From positions 744,001 through 808,000 of the forward strand of contig CAVPZS010000008.1 in NCBI GenBank assembly GCA_963710275.1: a stretch of DNA of 64,000 nucleotides. Reading direction: 5' to 3'. Below are positions 1 to 7,832 of this stretch, one piece after another. The notes beneath the pieces are model-generated. The model worked only from the letters and a program-made list of their open reading frames with translations, was not told the DNA's origin and made no database searches. This stretch comes from Rhodoblastus sp963710275. Lineage in GTDB: Bacteria; Pseudomonadota; Alphaproteobacteria; Rhizobiales; Beijerinckiaceae. The translations under genes and the position numbers were made by a program. How positions within the stretch are numbered: the first letter of the stretch is position 1; every line of letters begins with the position of its first letter.

Positions 1-1
1 T

Positions 2-166
2 GAACTGCGGCGGCCCGAGGCGCGCGCCTATATGGACCAGGCGCTGACGCCGCCGACCGACGCCGATCTCGACGATCTCGAAATGTTCAACAACAGCGAT
101 TCCTCGCGCGTCGCCGGCGACAAGGCCAAAGTGCAGGCCGCGAAACATCACGCCCACGCGGTGTGA
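2..166 (+). CDS. C-terminal fragment of an unrecognised protein (5' end outside window)
   Basis: An open frame enters from the left edge and ends at TGA 164-166, giving 54 residues. The visible part is polar and acidic in the middle (DADLDDLEMFNNSD) and ends in a Lys/His/Ala-rich tail (AKHHAHAV). There is no transmembrane segment, Cys pair or motif that I recognise, so I give no function. A strong hairpin terminator lies 25 bases after the stop, so this is probably the last gene of its transcript. Codon use is typical of the window. Confidence refers to it being coding, not to any function. Confidence 0.6.
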   Translation, partial: ELRRPEARAYMDQALTPPTDADLDDLEMFNNSDSSRVAGDKAKVQAAKHHAHAV

Positions 167-190
167 CCAACAGATCGATCGAAATAAAAA

Positions 191-224
191 GGCCCCGGCG
201 CGGGTTTCGCGCCGGGGCCTCTTT
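191..224. terminator. Strong hairpin terminator, probably bidirectional
   Basis: A perfect 12-bp stem (GGCCCCGGCGCG, 191-202, with its complement at 208-219) closes a 5-base loop. It is followed by TCTTTC on the plus strand and preceded by AAATAAAAA, which reads as a T-run on the minus strand. It can therefore end both the plus-strand gene stopping at 166 and the minus-strand gene stopping at 237. Confidence 0.85.
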
Positions 225-236
225 CATGCAAAAAGC

Positions 237-768
237 TCAGCCCTTGAGCTTGGCGTTGCAAAGGCTGTAATAGCCGCCGCCCTTCTGGATCCACTTCAGG
301 CCGGCGTTGCCGCCCGTCGCCTTGTTGGCGTTGTACTGGTCGACGCAGGTGTGCATGCGCGCCTTGCCGGCGGTTTCGCTGGCGTGCGCCGGCGAAATCG
401 CGGTCGGGAAGACCGGCGAGCCGGCAGCCGCGGGCGCGGCGGGGGCGGCCGGAGCCGCGACGCGCGGCGTCGGGGCGACGGGCGCAGCCGGGGCCGGAGC
501 GGCGGCAGGCGTCGGGGCGGCAGGCGCCGCGGGAGCGGCCGGCGCGGCGGCGGGAGCCGCGGCAGGCGCCGCCGGGTTGGCCTTCAGGTCAGCGCGGCAT
601 TTCGACGAAAATTGCAGATAGCTCAGACCGCCGGTCTGGTTGGCGGCCTTGGCCGCCTGCCACTTGTCGGCGCATTGCTTCATCGCCGAATTCCTGGGCG
701 CTGGCGGCGGAACCCAATCCTACGAGCGCGACGGCGCCGGCGAGGATGAGGGCGGAACGAATGGACAT
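237..768 (-). CDS. Secreted PsiF-like repeat protein with Ala/Pro linker (frame broken near N-terminus)
   Basis: Translation from ATG 768 (preceded by GGGGAGCAGCCC, a good ribosome site) gives a clear signal peptide, MSIRSALILAGAVALVGLG, ending ASAQ. About 30 codons in, the frame must shift near 684 to continue as MKQCADKWQAAKAANQTGG. The mature protein has two similar Cys-containing modules: one at the N-terminus (KQCADKWQAAKAANQTGG, then SSKC) and one at the C-terminus (HTCVDQYNANKATGG, then LCNAKL). They are joined by a linker of roughly 65 residues made almost only of Ala and Pro. The modules resemble the short two-Cys repeats of PsiF-type periplasmic proteins; that assignment is by pattern only. 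The shift is probably a sequence error, like others in the window. Confidence 0.6.
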
Positions 769-944
769 GGGCTGCTCCCCTTTTGCCGGCGGAGCAAGAG
801 GCGGCGCCGGCGTGATGTGAAGCTTCCTGCTTTTTTCGCGTCCGTCAATGCTGCGCATCAACAAAAGGGCGTGAAAAACCTTGCGGAAGCCTCGCCTTGA
901 TTAGCGAGAGACAGCTGAACCGCGGCTGAACGACGCCTCCCAAA

Positions 945-970
945 AGGAAACCGGGGCAGAAGCCCCGGTT
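945..970 (-). terminator. Terminator after the cytosolic cyclophilin gene
   Basis: A 9-bp stem (AACCGGGGC, 949-957, paired with 962-970) has a 4-base loop. On the minus strand it is followed by CCTTTT. It lies 16 bases past the stop of the minus-strand cyclophilin gene. Confidence 0.7.
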
Positions 971-985
971 TTTAATGACCTATGC

Positions 986-1441
986 TCAGCTGATCTTGGC
1001 GGAGACGATCTTGTCCGGATCCTTCACCGGCTCGCCGCGCTTGATCTTGTCGACATTCTCCATGCCCGAGATCACTTCGCCCCAGACCGTATATTGCTTG
1101 TCGAGAAAGCGGGCGTTGTCGAAACAGATGAAAAACTGCGAATTGGCCGAATCGGGGCTCGCCGCCCGCGCCATGGAGGCCGTGCCGCGCACGTGCGGGG
1201 CGGCGTTGAATTCGGCCTTCAGGTTCGGATATTTCGAGCCGCCGGTCCCCGTGCCATGCGGGCAGCCGGTCTGGGCCATGAAGCCGTCGATCACGCGATG
1301 GAAGACGACGCCGTCATAGAATTTTTCGCCGACCAGCTTCTTGATATGCTCGACATGGTTGGGCGCAAGGTCGGGGCGCATGCGGATGACCACGTCGCCC
1401 TTGGTGGTTTCCAGCGTCAGGAGATTGCCTTCGTCGGACAT
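986..1441 (-). CDS. ppiB: Peptidyl-prolyl cis-trans isomerase, cytosolic cyclophilin type
   Basis: This 151-residue protein is a minimal bacterial cyclophilin without a signal sequence, so it acts in the cytoplasm on proline-limited protein folding. The active-site blocks are all present: FHRVIDGFMAQTG (catalytic Arg in FHR), the QTG loop, and NSQFFICF followed by a LDKQYTVWGEVISGM stretch. Length matches the short bacterial cyclophilins. A second cyclophilin gene lies just upstream on the same strand with a 68-base gap, an export/cytosol pair common in alphaproteobacteria. A terminator follows directly. The start at 1441 has an acceptable AGGAACGCTC-type ribosome site. Confidence 0.93.
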   Translation of the reverse strand: MSDEGNLLTLETTKGDVVIRMRPDLAPNHVEHIKKLVGEKFYDGVVFHRVIDGFMAQTGCPHGTGTGGSKYPNLKAEFNAAPHVRGTASMARAASPDSANSQFFICFDNARFLDKQYTVWGEVISGMENVDKIKRGEPVKDPDKIVSAKIS

Positions 1442-1509
1442 GAGCGTTCCTTTTTCTTGAGATGACGCCGGATCCCGTCCTGCGAGATCGAGCGCGGGCG
1501 TAATTGAAT

Positions 1510-2094
1510 TCAGGCGTCGGACGCCAGTTTCATGCTGATGATCTTGTCGGGATTTTCCACCTTGCCGTTGTCACTGGAATCGCCGCGCTTGATCTTGTCG
1601 ACGAATTCCATGCCCGAAACCACTTCGCCGAACACGGTGTATTTTCCGTCGAGGAAATTCGCCGGGGCGAGGCAGATGAAAAATTGCGAATTGGCGGAAT
1701 TGGGCGACTGCGACCGCGCCATGCCCAGCGTGCCGCGCTTGAACGGTTCGCTGGAGAATTCGGCGGGGAGATTCGGCAAATCGGAGCCGCCCATGCCGGT
1801 GCCGGTCGGATCGCCGGTCTGGGCCATGAAGCCTTCGATCACGCGATGGAACACGACGCCGTTGTAAAAGCCGCGCTTGGCCAGGGTCTTGATGCGCGCC
1901 ACGTGCTGCGGCGCGAGATCGGGCCGCAGGCGGATGACGACGCGTCCGTCCTTGAGCTGGAGATAAAGCGTATTGGCAGGATCATTGACAGGTTCCTGGG
2001 CAGCCATAGCCGTCTTGCCGGCCAGCAGCGCCGTGGCCGCGCCGAGCGACAGGGCCTTGGCGAGTTGCCGGCGATCAAGCGTCGTTTCCGTCAT
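1510..2094 (-). CDS. Exported cyclophilin-type peptidyl-prolyl isomerase (Tat-like signal)
   Basis: The start at 2094 is chosen because GAGGAG sits 8 bases upstream; a longer frame running back to 2169 would overlap coaD. The 194-residue product begins MTETTLDRRQLAKALSLGAA, a twin-arginine-like signal with an Ala-rich hydrophobic core ending AMA. A cyclophilin domain follows: FHRVIEGFMAQTG, NSQFFICLAP, GKYTVFGEVVSGMEFVDKI. It should fold proline-containing proteins in the periplasm. It starts 10 bases after the coaD stop, so coaD and both isomerases are probably one transcript. Whether export is by Tat or Sec is an inference from the RR pair only. Confidence 0.9.
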   Translation of the reverse strand: MTETTLDRRQLAKALSLGAATALLAGKTAMAAQEPVNDPANTLYLQLKDGRVVIRLRPDLAPQHVARIKTLAKRGFYNGVVFHRVIEGFMAQTGDPTGTGMGGSDLPNLPAEFSSEPFKRGTLGMARSQSPNSANSQFFICLAPANFLDGKYTVFGEVVSGMEFVDKIKRGDSSDNGKVENPDKIISMKLASDA

Positions 2095-2104
2095 TGGGAA
2101 CTCC

Positions 2105-2614
2105 TCAGGGTTTCGCCGCCTTGCGGCGTAAAGCTTCGACGACGATTCGAGGCGCAAAGGGGGCGACATCGCCGCCCATCAGCGCGATTTGCCGCACTAA
2201 AGTGGCGGTTATATGCCGCACTTCCAGGCCGGCGGGAAGAAAAACGGTCTGGACTTCGGGCGCCATCACGCCATTCATGCCGGCCATGGACATTTCATAA
2301 TCGAGATCCGTGCCGTCGCGCAGGCCGCGAATGATCAGGCCGGCGCCGGCTTTCCGCGCGGCGTCCACGGCCAGCCCGTCGAAGGTGACCACATCGAGTT
2401 CGCACCCCAGCGCTTCCGCATCCGCCGAGAAGACATTCTCGATCATCTCGACGCGTTCGGGCGCCGTGAACAGGGGCGCCTTGCCGGGATGCACGCCGAT
2501 GGCCACGACGAGGCGGTCGCACAGCCGCATCGCGGCGTGGATCATGTCGACATGGCCATTGGTGACGGGATCAAACGACCCCGTATAGAGCGCGACGCGT
2601 TTCATGCGAGCCAT
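2105..2614 (-). CDS. coaD: Pantetheine-phosphate adenylyltransferase
   Basis: CoaD transfers AMP from ATP to 4'-phosphopantetheine, the penultimate step of coenzyme A synthesis. The 169-residue product has the nucleotidyltransferase signature LYTGSFDPVTNGHVD at the N-terminus (HIGH-like GH) and the distal ITATLVRQIA segment equivalent to the ISST/TVR motif. Length is normal. Two starts are possible: ATG 2614 (MAR-MKR) and ATG 2605 (MKRVALYTG), the latter matching the usual family N-terminus. Neither has a clear Shine-Dalgarno sequence, and the 2614 ATG lies in the stem of a hairpin. It is downstream of ntrC on the same strand, an unusual neighbour, with a 91-base gap. Confidence 0.94.
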   Translation of the reverse strand: MARMKRVALYTGSFDPVTNGHVDMIHAAMRLCDRLVVAIGVHPGKAPLFTAPERVEMIENVFSADAEALGCELDVVTFDGLAVDAARKAGAGLIIRGLRDGTDLDYEMSMAGMNGVMAPEVQTVFLPAGLEVRHITATLVRQIALMGGDVAPFAPRIVVEALRRKAAKP

Positions 2615-2646
2615 TGCTAGCGAAGCCGCGGCTTTTAGGCAATGGC
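2610..2646. repeat. Inverted repeat at the ntrC-coaD junction that includes the coaD start
   Basis: GCCATTGC (2610-2617) pairs with GCAATGGC (2639-2646). Inside lies a second palindrome, AAGCCGCGGCTT (2623-2634), so the RNA can form a long stem or a nested cruciform. Read on the minus strand the second arm contains the ATG at 2614. It could be an attenuator for ntrC read-through or a translational control element; both are inferences. Confidence 0.5.
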
Positions 2647-2705
2647 GGGCGAGGCAAAAAGACCGCGGGGCGTCAGATCGGGGGCCGCACGTTTCCTGCG
2701 CCCCC

Positions 2706-4187
2706 TCACCGCGTCGAGCGCATCAGCCGCACATCCAGGTCCCGCACCTTCTTCCGCAACGTATTGCGGTTCAGGCCCAGCAGTTCCGCGGCCTTGATCT
2801 GGTTGCCGCGGGTCGCCGCCAGAGCGATCGAAATCAGCGGATATTCGATCTCGCGCAGGATGCGGTGATAGAGGCCGGGCGGCGGCAGGTTGTCGCCATG
2901 GGTCTTGAACAGTTCCGCCAGATGCCGCTCGACCGACATGGACAGGGATTCGTCGGCGTCGCGCGCCGACCCCGCGGCGCCGGCCGAGGCCCCGCCATTG
3001 GCGAGCGGAAAAGCGCTCTCGCGGCCGGAATCGATCCCCAATTCGCTGGCGACGATCTGCTCGGAAATCACTTCCTGCGGATAGAGCGCGGCGAGGCGCC
3101 GCACCAGGTTTTCCAGCTCGCGGATGTTGCCCGGCCACTTGTAGCGCTTCATCCGCTCCAGCGCCGCCGGCTCCAGGGCCTTCAGCGGCAGCCCGTCATT
3201 CACCGCCTGGGCGAAGAAATGGCGGGCGAGATCGCCAATGTCTTCCGCGCGCTCCCGCAGCGGCGGCAGCCGCAGCGGCACCACGTTCAGCCGGAAGAAC
3301 AGATCCTCGCGGAAGAGACCCTGCTGGATCAGGATGCGCAGATCCTTGTTGGTCGCGGCGACGATGCGAACATTGGTCTTGATCGGCGTGCGCCCGCCGA
3401 CCGTGGTATATTCGCCTTGCTGCAGCACGCGCAGCAGCCGCGTCTGGGCGTCCATCGGCATGTCGCCGATCTCGTCCAGAAACAGCGTGCCGCCCTCGGC
3501 CTGTTCGAAGCGGCCGATGGAGCGTTGATTGGCGCCGGTAAACGCCCCCTTTTCGTGGCCGAAAAGTTCCGATTCAATCAGGTCGCGCGGGATCGCCGCG
3601 ACATTGATCGGCACGAAGGGGCCCTTCTTGCGCTTGCCATAGTCATGCAGCGCGCGGGCGACCAGCTCCTTGCCGGTGCCGGATTCGCCGGTGATCATGA
3701 CCGTCAGGTCGGACTGCATCAGCCGCGCCAGGGCGCGGAAAATATCCTGCATGGCCGGGGAACGTCCGACCAGCGGCATGGAATCCATGTCGTCGGGCTC
3801 GGGCGCGCGCAGCCGGTTCTTCGGCTCGTTCAAGGCCCGGCCGACAATGGCCAGAAGCTCCTTCAGGTCGAAAGGTTTTGGCAGATATTCATAGGCGCCG
3901 CGCTCCGACGCCTTGATCGCGGTCATGAAAGTGTTCTGCGCGCTCATCACGATGACCGGAAGGTCAGGCCTCGCCTTCTTCACGCGGGGCAGGAGTTCGA
4001 AGGCGTTTTCGTCCGGCATGACCACGTCGGTGATCACCAGGTCGCCCTCGCCCGCCTGGATCCAGCGCCAGAGCGTGGAGGCGGCGCCCGTCGTGCGCAC
4101 TTCATAGCCCGCCCGCGTAAGGGCCTGGCCGACCACCGTCCGGATGGCCGCATCGTCATCCGCGACGAGAATATTGCCGCTGGGCAT
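2706..4187 (-). CDS. ntrC: Nitrogen regulatory response regulator NtrC (sigma-54 activator)
   Basis: The 493-residue protein has three domains. The receiver domain (residues 1-120) has the phospho-acceptor Asp54 in DLVITDVVMPDE and the conserved Lys in LPKPFD. The central AAA+ domain carries Walker A GESGTGKE and the sigma-54 contact loop ELFGHEKGAFTGA, with LDEIGDMP as Walker B. The C-terminal Fis-type helix-turn-helix reads GNQIKAAELLGLNRNTLRKK. When phosphorylated by NtrB under nitrogen limitation it activates RpoN promoters for nitrogen assimilation. It follows ntrB by 44 bases in the dusB-ntrB-ntrC order classical for alphaproteobacteria. The ntrY-ntrX pair that often follows in relatives is absent; coaD comes next. 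Confidence 0.96.
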   Translation of the reverse strand: MPSGNILVADDDAAIRTVVGQALTRAGYEVRTTGAASTLWRWIQAGEGDLVITDVVMPDENAFELLPRVKKARPDLPVIVMSAQNTFMTAIKASERGAYEYLPKPFDLKELLAIVGRALNEPKNRLRAPEPDDMDSMPLVGRSPAMQDIFRALARLMQSDLTVMITGESGTGKELVARALHDYGKRKKGPFVPINVAAIPRDLIESELFGHEKGAFTGANQRSIGRFEQAEGGTLFLDEIGDMPMDAQTRLLRVLQQGEYTTVGGRTPIKTNVRIVAATNKDLRILIQQGLFREDLFFRLNVVPLRLPPLRERAEDIGDLARHFFAQAVNDGLPLKALEPAALERMKRYKWPGNIRELENLVRRLAALYPQEVISEQIVASELGIDSGRESAFPLANGGASAGAAGSARDADESLSMSVERHLAELFKTHGDNLPPPGLYHRILREIEYPLISIALAATRGNQIKAAELLGLNRNTLRKKVRDLDVRLMRSTR

Positions 4188-4231
4188 TCAAGAACCTCCA
4201 AACCCTTCCTTTTCCCCGTCCGAAGCCGCGC

Positions 4232-5389
4232 TCAGGAAGCGCCGTCCCGGTTGGAGAAAACCGGCATCAATATGCGGAAGACCGTCTTGCGAGGATGCGA
4301 TTCGCATTCGATGACCCCGCCATGATCGCCGATGATCTTGGCCACCAATGCAAGACCGAGGCCAGAACCCGACGTTTTCGTGGTGACAAAGGGGTCGAAA
4401 AGATGCTGCATCATGTCTTCCGGCACGCCCGGGCCATTGTCGCGCACGCAGAATTCCAGCGGCAGGCTGACCGGCGACGCCTTGCCGGGCGCCTTGATCC
4501 GCACGCCCGGCCGAAAAGCGGTGGTGAGCTCGATTTCGCCGTCCATCGCGTCGTCGCCGATCGCTTCCGCGGCGTTCTTCACCAGGTTCAGGAACACCTG
4601 GACCAGCTGGTCGCGATTGGCCAGCACATGCGGCAGCGACGGGTCGTAATTTTCGACAAAGCGGATGCGGCGGGCGAAGCCGGCCTGGGCGACGCGGCGC
4701 ACATGCTCCAGCACTTCGTGGATATTGACGGAGCCGCGCTCAACCGGACGGCCGTCCGAAAACGCCTCCATGCGCTCGACGAGCTGGACGATGCGGTCGG
4801 TCTCGTCGCAGATCAGCCGGCACAGGCTGCGATCCTCGTCGCCGACCGCCGTCTCCAGCAATTGCGCGGCGCCGCGAATGCCCGACAGCGGGTTCTTGAT
4901 CTCATGCGCCAACATGGCGCCCATCGCAGAAAGCGAACGCGCCGCGCCACGATGGGTCAACTGCCGGTCCATCTTGTCGGCGATGGTGCGCTCCTGCAGC
5001 ATGATCACCACGCCGTCGCGCAAGTTCGGCAGCGGCGCGATATGAATGTCGACGAAACGCTCGATGCCGATCTTGGGCGTGCCAAGGTCGACGCGATATT
5101 CGTTGATCGGCGCGCGACGCTGGCGCACCTGCTCGATGGCCGAGGTCAAGGGCGAGCCAAAAGGCAGCAATTCCTGGAATTTGATCCGGCGCAGAGCGTT
5201 GCGGGACATGGCGAAAAACAGTTCCGCCGCCGGATTGGCGTCGCGGATCGCGCCGTCGCCGCCGACCGAAAGCAGCGGATGCGGCAAGGCGTTGAGCAGT
5301 TGCCACGCCTCCAATCCGCCCAGGCCCGCCTGCTCGTCGCTCAATTCGGCGACGGAGGCGCCTAGTTTTTGTGCAGAACTGCGTTTCAT
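4232..5389 (-). CDS. ntrB: Nitrogen regulation sensor kinase NtrB
   Basis: A soluble 385-residue histidine kinase without transmembrane segments. It has an N-terminal PAS-like domain (about residues 25-130), the phosphorylated His162 in MLAHEIKNPLSGIRGAAQLL, an N box (VFLNLVKNAAEAIGD), and the G boxes DNGPGVP and GSGLGLALVAKI. NtrB phosphorylates NtrC according to nitrogen status relayed by a PII protein. The start overlaps the dusB stop by four bases (ATGA), which indicates translational coupling in one operon. All catalytic blocks are intact. Confidence 0.95.
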   Translation of the reverse strand: MKRSSAQKLGASVAELSDEQAGLGGLEAWQLLNALPHPLLSVGGDGAIRDANPAAELFFAMSRNALRRIKFQELLPFGSPLTSAIEQVRQRRAPINEYRVDLGTPKIGIERFVDIHIAPLPNLRDGVVIMLQERTIADKMDRQLTHRGAARSLSAMGAMLAHEIKNPLSGIRGAAQLLETAVGDEDRSLCRLICDETDRIVQLVERMEAFSDGRPVERGSVNIHEVLEHVRRVAQAGFARRIRFVENYDPSLPHVLANRDQLVQVFLNLVKNAAEAIGDDAMDGEIELTTAFRPGVRIKAPGKASPVSLPLEFCVRDNGPGVPEDMMQHLFDPFVTTKTSGSGLGLALVAKIIGDHGGVIECESHPRKTVFRILMPVFSNRDGAS

Positions 5390-6441
5390 GCCGCCTCCGT
5401 TTCGGGCGCCGACTCATAAAGCCGCGCCAGCAGGGCGGCGACCTCGACCGGGTCTTCGCTGCGCACCAGTCGCGCGCGCCGCGCCGGATCGAGTTGTGCG
5501 CCCGATTGCGCGGCAACGTCGGCATAGGCTGCAAGATGCTTGCGCGCGTGGCGAAGGCCCTGGGCGGGCCCGAACAGCTCCAGCAGACCGGCATAATGTT
5601 CTAAAGCGGCGTCCCGCCGCATTTCAGCCGAAAGCGGCGGCCGCCTGACGCCCGCGTCGAGGAAATGGGCGATCTCGCCGACCAGCCAGGGCTGGCCCAG
5701 CGCCCCGCGGCCGATCATCGCCGCCCGGGCGCCTGAAAGCGCGAGCATCCTGCGCGCGTCTTCGGGCGTGCGGCAATCGCCGTTGGCGACCACGGGGATA
5801 TCGACAGCTTCGCAGACCGGGCGGATCGCGGCCCAATCGGCGGCGCCGGAATAGAACTGGCTCCGCGTGCGGCCATGCACGACGATCATGCGCGCGCCCT
5901 CGGCCTCGGCGCGCCGCGCCAGCGCCGGCGCGTTGAGCGACTCCTCGTCCCAGCCAAGCCGCATCTTGACGCTGACGGGAACATTGACCGCCCGGACCAC
6001 CGCGCCGATCAACCGCGCCGCATGGTCGAGATCGCGCATCAGCGCCGATCCCGCGAGGCCGCCAACCACGCGCTTCGACGGGCAGCCCATGTTGATGTCG
6101 ATCAGGTCGGCGCCGGCGGATTCCGCCATGCGCGCCGCCTCGGCCATGCTCTCGGCGGCGCAGCCCGCGATCTGGACGGCATGGGGCGATACGCCCTCGC
6201 CCTGGATGCGCAGGAAACTCTCCCGGCCGCCGCTGGCTATGTCATTGCTCGCGACCATTTCGGAAAACGCCAGCCCCGCGCCGAACTTTCGCGCCAGCCG
6301 CCGCATGGCCAGATCGGTGACGCCGGCCATCGGCGCCAGGAAGGCGGCGCCCTCCAAGACCAGATCGCCGATCCGCAACTGTCTTCCCGACGGGGTTTTT
6401 TCGGCCTCATCGCTGCTTATTTGCTGTGCAAAAACTTCCAT
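5386..6441 (-). CDS. dusB: tRNA-dihydrouridine synthase (DusB/NifR3)
   Basis: This 351-residue flavoenzyme reduces uridines in the D-loop of tRNA. The TIM-barrel family blocks are present: LAPMAGVTDLAMRRLARKFG near residue 35, the catalytic-Cys segment DINMGCPSKRVVGGLAGSAL, VKMRLGWDE, VHGRTRSQFYSG, NGDC and GRGALGQPWL. It is the first gene of the dusB-ntrB-ntrC operon, the arrangement in which it was first named nifR3. It is divergent from ispD across a 116-base region that must hold both promoters. The N-terminal 25 residues before RIGDLVLEG are longer than needed, so a later start is possible. Confidence 0.95.
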   Translation of the reverse strand: MEVFAQQISSDEAEKTPSGRQLRIGDLVLEGAAFLAPMAGVTDLAMRRLARKFGAGLAFSEMVASNDIASGGRESFLRIQGEGVSPHAVQIAGCAAESMAEAARMAESAGADLIDINMGCPSKRVVGGLAGSALMRDLDHAARLIGAVVRAVNVPVSVKMRLGWDEESLNAPALARRAEAEGARMIVVHGRTRSQFYSGAADWAAIRPVCEAVDIPVVANGDCRTPEDARRMLALSGARAAMIGRGALGQPWLVGEIAHFLDAGVRRPPLSAEMRRDAALEHYAGLLELFGPAQGLRHARKHLAAYADVAAQSGAQLDPARRARLVRSEDPVEVAALLARLYESAPETEAA

Positions 6442-6557
6442 GCCCGCATTTTAGACAGAAATTTCTTCCCCGCAATGCGAAATGCTTGCAAATTGACGTT
6501 TGAGTGAATTCGGGCGACATGTCCGTGCAAGGAAAAATCATTTCGGGCGGGACGGAA

Positions 6558-7262
6558 ATGACCCAAGACCTAGGCGAACCGGGCGCGACTTTTTCGGACG
6601 GCGCGCTTTTCCTGGTCGTCGCGGCGGGGCGCGGCGCACGCGCCGGCGAAGGCGGCCCGAAGCAATATCGGCTGCTGGCCGGCGAGCCGGTGCTGACCCG
6701 GACCCTCAAAAGCCTGTTCGACGGCGCGCCGGGCGCGCGGGCGCGTGTTGCGATCCACCGCGACGACCGCGACCTCTACGACGCCGCCATCGCCCCGCTT
6801 CCGGCAGACATGCGCGCAAGGCTCGATCCGCCGGTCATCGGCGGCGCAACGCGGCAGGACAGCGTCTGCAACGGACTCGAAGCCCTGGCCGAGGCCGGCG
6901 CGGCGCCCGACGCGCCTGTCCTGATTCATGACGCGGCCCGTCCCTTCGTCGGTCCCGGCCTGATCCGCCGCGCGCTCGACGCGGCGCGCGAACATGGCGC
7001 CGGCGTCCCCGGCATCGTCGTCACCGACACCATCAAGCAGGTCGCGGAAGACGCGCGGATTGTCGCCACCCCCGAGCGCGCCACGCTCCGCGCCGTGCAG
7101 ACGCCGCAGGCCTTTCGCCTCGGCCTGATCCTCGACGCCCATCGCGCGGTGCGTGAAGACGGCTGCCGCGAATTGACCGACGACGCCGCCGTGGCCGAAT
7201 GGGCCGGCCATTGCGTCTTCGTCTTCCCCGGAGAAAGCGCCAACATCAAACTCACGACTTAG
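6558..7262 (+). CDS. ispD: 2-C-methyl-D-erythritol 4-phosphate cytidylyltransferase (split from IspDF)
   Basis: IspD makes CDP-methylerythritol in the non-mevalonate isoprenoid pathway. The 234-residue product contains the CTP-binding loop LVVAAGRGARAG...GPKQY, HDAARPFV, and TPQAFR. I chose ATG 6558; GTG 6504 and ATG 6519 are in frame and also possible. The C-terminus reads ANIKLTT and then TAG. In most alphaproteobacteria IspD continues directly into IspF in one bifunctional chain, and the downstream codons here are still in the same frame, so the amber codon has split the fusion (see findings). Neighbours ispF and pncC follow on the same transcript. Confidence 0.94.
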   Translation: MTQDLGEPGATFSDGALFLVVAAGRGARAGEGGPKQYRLLAGEPVLTRTLKSLFDGAPGARARVAIHRDDRDLYDAAIAPLPADMRARLDPPVIGGATRQDSVCNGLEALAEAGAAPDAPVLIHDAARPFVGPGLIRRALDAAREHGAGVPGIVVTDTIKQVAEDARIVATPERATLRAVQTPQAFRLGLILDAHRAVREDGCRELTDDAAVAEWAGHCVFVFPGESANIKLTT

Positions 7263-7277
7263 GAGGATTTTTCGCGC

Positions 7278-7784
7278 ATGGAGGCGAAGCTGCTGAATGA
7301 TCTTCCCGACGTGCGCACCGGCCAGGGTTTCGACGTCCACGCCTTCGGCGAGGGCGACCATGTCTGGCTCGGCGGCGTCAGAATTGCGCATGACCATGGC
7401 CTCGTCGGCCATTCCGACGCCGACGTGCTGCTGCACGCCATTACCGACGCCGTGCTGGGCGCCATCGCCGACGGCGACATTGGCGCGCATTTCCCGCCCA
7501 GCGACCCGCAATGGCGCGGCGCCGCCTCCGACCGCTTCCTGCGCCATGCCGTGGAGCTTGTGGGCGCCAAGGGCGGCCGCGTCGCCCATGTCGACGCCAC
7601 CCTGATCTGCGAGCGGCCCAAGGTCGGCCCGCATCGCGACGCGATCCGGCAAAAAATCTCGGAGATCATGCAATTGCCGATCGACCGCGTGGCGGTCAAG
7701 GCGACGACTTCGGAACGGCTCGGCTTCACCGGGCGCCAGGAGGGCATTGCCGCGCTGGCCATGGCGACGGTACGATTGCCCTAG
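7278..7784 (+). CDS. ispF: 2-C-methyl-D-erythritol 2,4-cyclodiphosphate synthase
   Basis: IspF cyclises CDP-methylerythritol 2-phosphate, the step two after IspD. The 168-residue protein has the metal-binding segment GQGFDVHAF (Asp, His), DHGLVGHSDADVLLHAITDA, and the C-terminal KATTSERLGFTGRQEGIAA. It is read in the same frame as ispD, from which it is separated by TAG plus five sense codons. Its ribosome site AGGAGG (7261-7266) overlaps that stop codon, with an 11-base spacer to ATG 7278. The extra N-terminal ten residues (MEAKLLNDLP) look like the remains of the IspDF linker. Confidence 0.95.
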   Translation: MEAKLLNDLPDVRTGQGFDVHAFGEGDHVWLGGVRIAHDHGLVGHSDADVLLHAITDAVLGAIADGDIGAHFPPSDPQWRGAASDRFLRHAVELVGAKGGRVAHVDATLICERPKVGPHRDAIRQKISEIMQLPIDRVAVKATTSERLGFTGRQEGIAALAMATVRLP

Positions 7785-7832
7785 AGCCCGAGCGAATTTC
7801 CAGTCAGGCTCTCAGATTTGTGAAAGGCCCAG

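Noticed and set aside
307..621. Long open frames opposite the Ala/Pro-rich secreted protein
   Set aside because: They are products of the low-complexity GC-rich repeat (Gly/Ala or Arg/Gly-rich translations) with no ribosome site.
2604..4325. 573-codon plus-strand frame opposite ntrC
   Set aside because: Antisense shadow of a well-conserved regulator; its His/Arg/Gln-rich composition is typical of an antisense high-GC frame.
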